Shown: in pieces, positions 6,928 through 7,842 of the stretch | How the letters are laid out: the number at the start of each line of letters is the position of its first letter | How positions within the stretch are numbered: position 1 is the first letter of the stretch | DNA from: Lachnospiraceae bacterium | GTDB lineage: Bacteria; Bacillota_A; Clostridia; Lachnospirales; Lachnospiraceae | Assembly (NCBI GenBank): GCA_016281675.1 | Contig: JAEEJD010000119.1 | Span: forward strand, 1-7,842 | Direction: 5' to 3' | DNA length: 7,842 nucleotides | Translations under genes and position numbers: made by a program | Notes under the pieces: generated by a model | What the model was told of the DNA's origin: nothing | What the model saw: the letters and a program-made list of their open reading frames with translations, nothing else | Databases searched by the model: none

Positions 6928-7842
6928 TTATACACTGTCAATATCAAATTCAACGTTCTGAGTCTCTCCGGTAAAATCCGTGATCGAAAGCGTTGCATGT
7001 CCTATTCCTGTAGACCTTATGTACACTCCGCCCATTCCTCCGGAAAGCGATACAACAGTGGGACCAATGATCTCTATAGGACCCTGGACCTTGAAGCTCA
7101 CCGGATCGTTGCAGAAGTTTAACAGCCTTCTGTTCTCATCTACGGCACGCAGGCGTACGAGCGCCACATCATATGTCCTTCCCTCGTGAAGTACGGTAGT
7201 ATTGGGGCTTACTTCAAGATGCACTCTTGAGAATGGTTGTATTACGATCTCGCGTACGACATCCTCTCCCTTTATGGCTTCGAACTTGTATGAGCTGACC
7301 TTTCCGCCCCAGTTTCCTATGTATTTGTTATACAGATTTACCGCATCGCTTTTTTTCATGTGGTACTTCGCAGCTATAAGAGCAGCTTTGGTCATAAACT
7401 TTACGCTCATACGGTACATACCGTTTCTGGCTACTTCATTGAGAAGGTCCTTGATCTCTTTTGCTTTCTTCTCCGGCATACCTTCGTGTGTAACGAGAGC
7501 ATCCCCGACATAATCGTCTATACGGATAGGACCGTGAAGAAGAGCCGGGAACCCGGAATCGGCGTTCGTATACTCCCTGATGAGTTCGTCGTTCCTGTAC
7601 ATCCTTACCTTCTCGGCATTCGTAATGATATACACGTCTCCCGTGTTTCCGCCCGGATGTTCTCCGATGTTCATCGCGGATGACACTGTCAGTACCGGTC
7701 TATCTTCCTGCTGTGCCCTGTATACGTGTGCCGCAAGCTTGGGATTTCTGAATATGTCGCACACTCCGTGATAACATATCCTGTCCCCGCTTCCGAAGTC
7801 CTTATGCGTGTTGTAGTCAAACATGCACCATCCGAACGATCC
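6928..7842 (-). CDS. Glycoside hydrolase family 2, beta-galactosidase-like (C-terminal part, 5' end outside window)
   Basis: The reading frame stays open to the right edge: six codons (GSFGWC) precede the Met at 7824, and that Met is internal, in GWCMFDYNTHKDFGSGDR. So this is the last 304 residues of a longer protein. GWCMFDYNT and DRICYHGVCDIFRNPK are the end of a GH2 catalytic barrel. Next come a beta domain with DVYIITNAEKVRMYRND (7638-7588), a helical segment (about 7476-7330) and a final Ig-like domain (about 7218-6934) containing GPIEIIGP and SGGMGGVYIRS, the GH2 C-terminal domain type. The catalytic glutamates lie upstream and are not visible, so activity is unproven. Beta-galactosidase is the most likely role given MelB and alpha-galactosidase next door; beta-glucuronidase or beta-mannosidase remain possible. 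There is no sorting signal or anchor at the visible end. It is upstream of melB by 15 bases, so both are probably on one transcript. Confidence 0.9.
   Translation of the reverse strand, partial: GSFGWCMFDYNTHKDFGSGDRICYHGVCDIFRNPKLAAHVYRAQQEDRPVLTVSSAMNIGEHPGGNTGDVYIITNAEKVRMYRNDELIREYTNADSGFPALLHGPIRIDDYVGDALVTHEGMPEKKAKEIKDLLNEVARNGMYRMSVKFMTKAALIAAKYHMKKSDAVNLYNKYIGNWGGKVSSYKFEAIKGEDVVREIVIQPFSRVHLEVSPNTTVLHEGRTYDVALVRLRAVDENRRLLNFCNDPVSFKVQGPIEIIGPTVVSLSGGMGGVYIRSTGIGHATLSITDFTGETQNVEFDIDSV

Noticed and set aside
6928..7824. A complete 298-residue gene starting at the Met at 7824
   Set aside because: The frame is open upstream to the window edge and that Met lies inside the conserved GWCMFDYNT motif of GH2 enzymes, so it is an internal residue.
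1..7842. Defence system, CRISPR array, mobile element or RNA gene
   Set aside because: No spaced direct repeats, transposase or integrase motifs, terminal repeats, or tRNA/rRNA-like stretches were seen. Nearly every base belongs to the metabolic genes described.

Overview
All recognisable genes lie on the minus strand, so transcription runs from the right edge (7842) to the left edge (1). There are two modules and the first codons of a further gene. Gaps between genes are 0 to 59 bases, and no stretch over 300 bases lacks a gene. I see no RNA gene, insertion sequence, CRISPR array or phage gene.

Module 1 (7842 to 3164) is a galactoside import and hydrolysis operon. It holds the C-terminal part of a family GH2 glycosidase (beta-galactosidase-like, cut by the window edge), a MelB-type sugar:cation symporter of the GPH family, and a GH36 alpha-galactosidase whose start overlaps the transporter stop as ATGA. 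The alpha-galactosidase has no signal peptide and the visible GH2 part shows no export or anchor signal. The simplest reading is that intact galactosides such as melibiose or raffinose are imported and then cut in the cytoplasm.

Module 2 (3113 to 75) encodes four-subunit pyruvate:ferredoxin oxidoreductase in the order gamma, delta, alpha, beta (porG, porD, porA, porB). The ribosome binding sites are good and the gaps are 3, 9 and 12 bases. A 47-base AT-rich gap after the alpha-galactosidase carries an extended -10-like box and a small inverted repeat, so por may have its own promoter, may be read from the sugar operon, or both. After porB there is a possible hairpin and a strong ribosome binding site for a further gene of which only five codons are visible.

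The organism is an obligate or strongly fermentative anaerobe, judged from ferredoxin-linked pyruvate oxidation. Purine-rich Shine-Dalgarno sites, the clostridial style of the GH36 and GH2 sequences, and base composition near half GC by eye (not computed) suggest a gut or rumen Clostridia member, perhaps Lachnospiraceae. A fermentative spirochaete or another anaerobe is not excluded. Together the genes would bring in galactosides, release hexoses and, after glycolysis (not encoded here), oxidise pyruvate to acetyl-CoA, CO2 and reduced ferredoxin.

I found no convincing new system. Most of the window is well-known metabolism. The points worth a second look are regulatory or architectural: the por promoter gap, the hairpin after porB, and an 18-base perfect palindrome inside porG.
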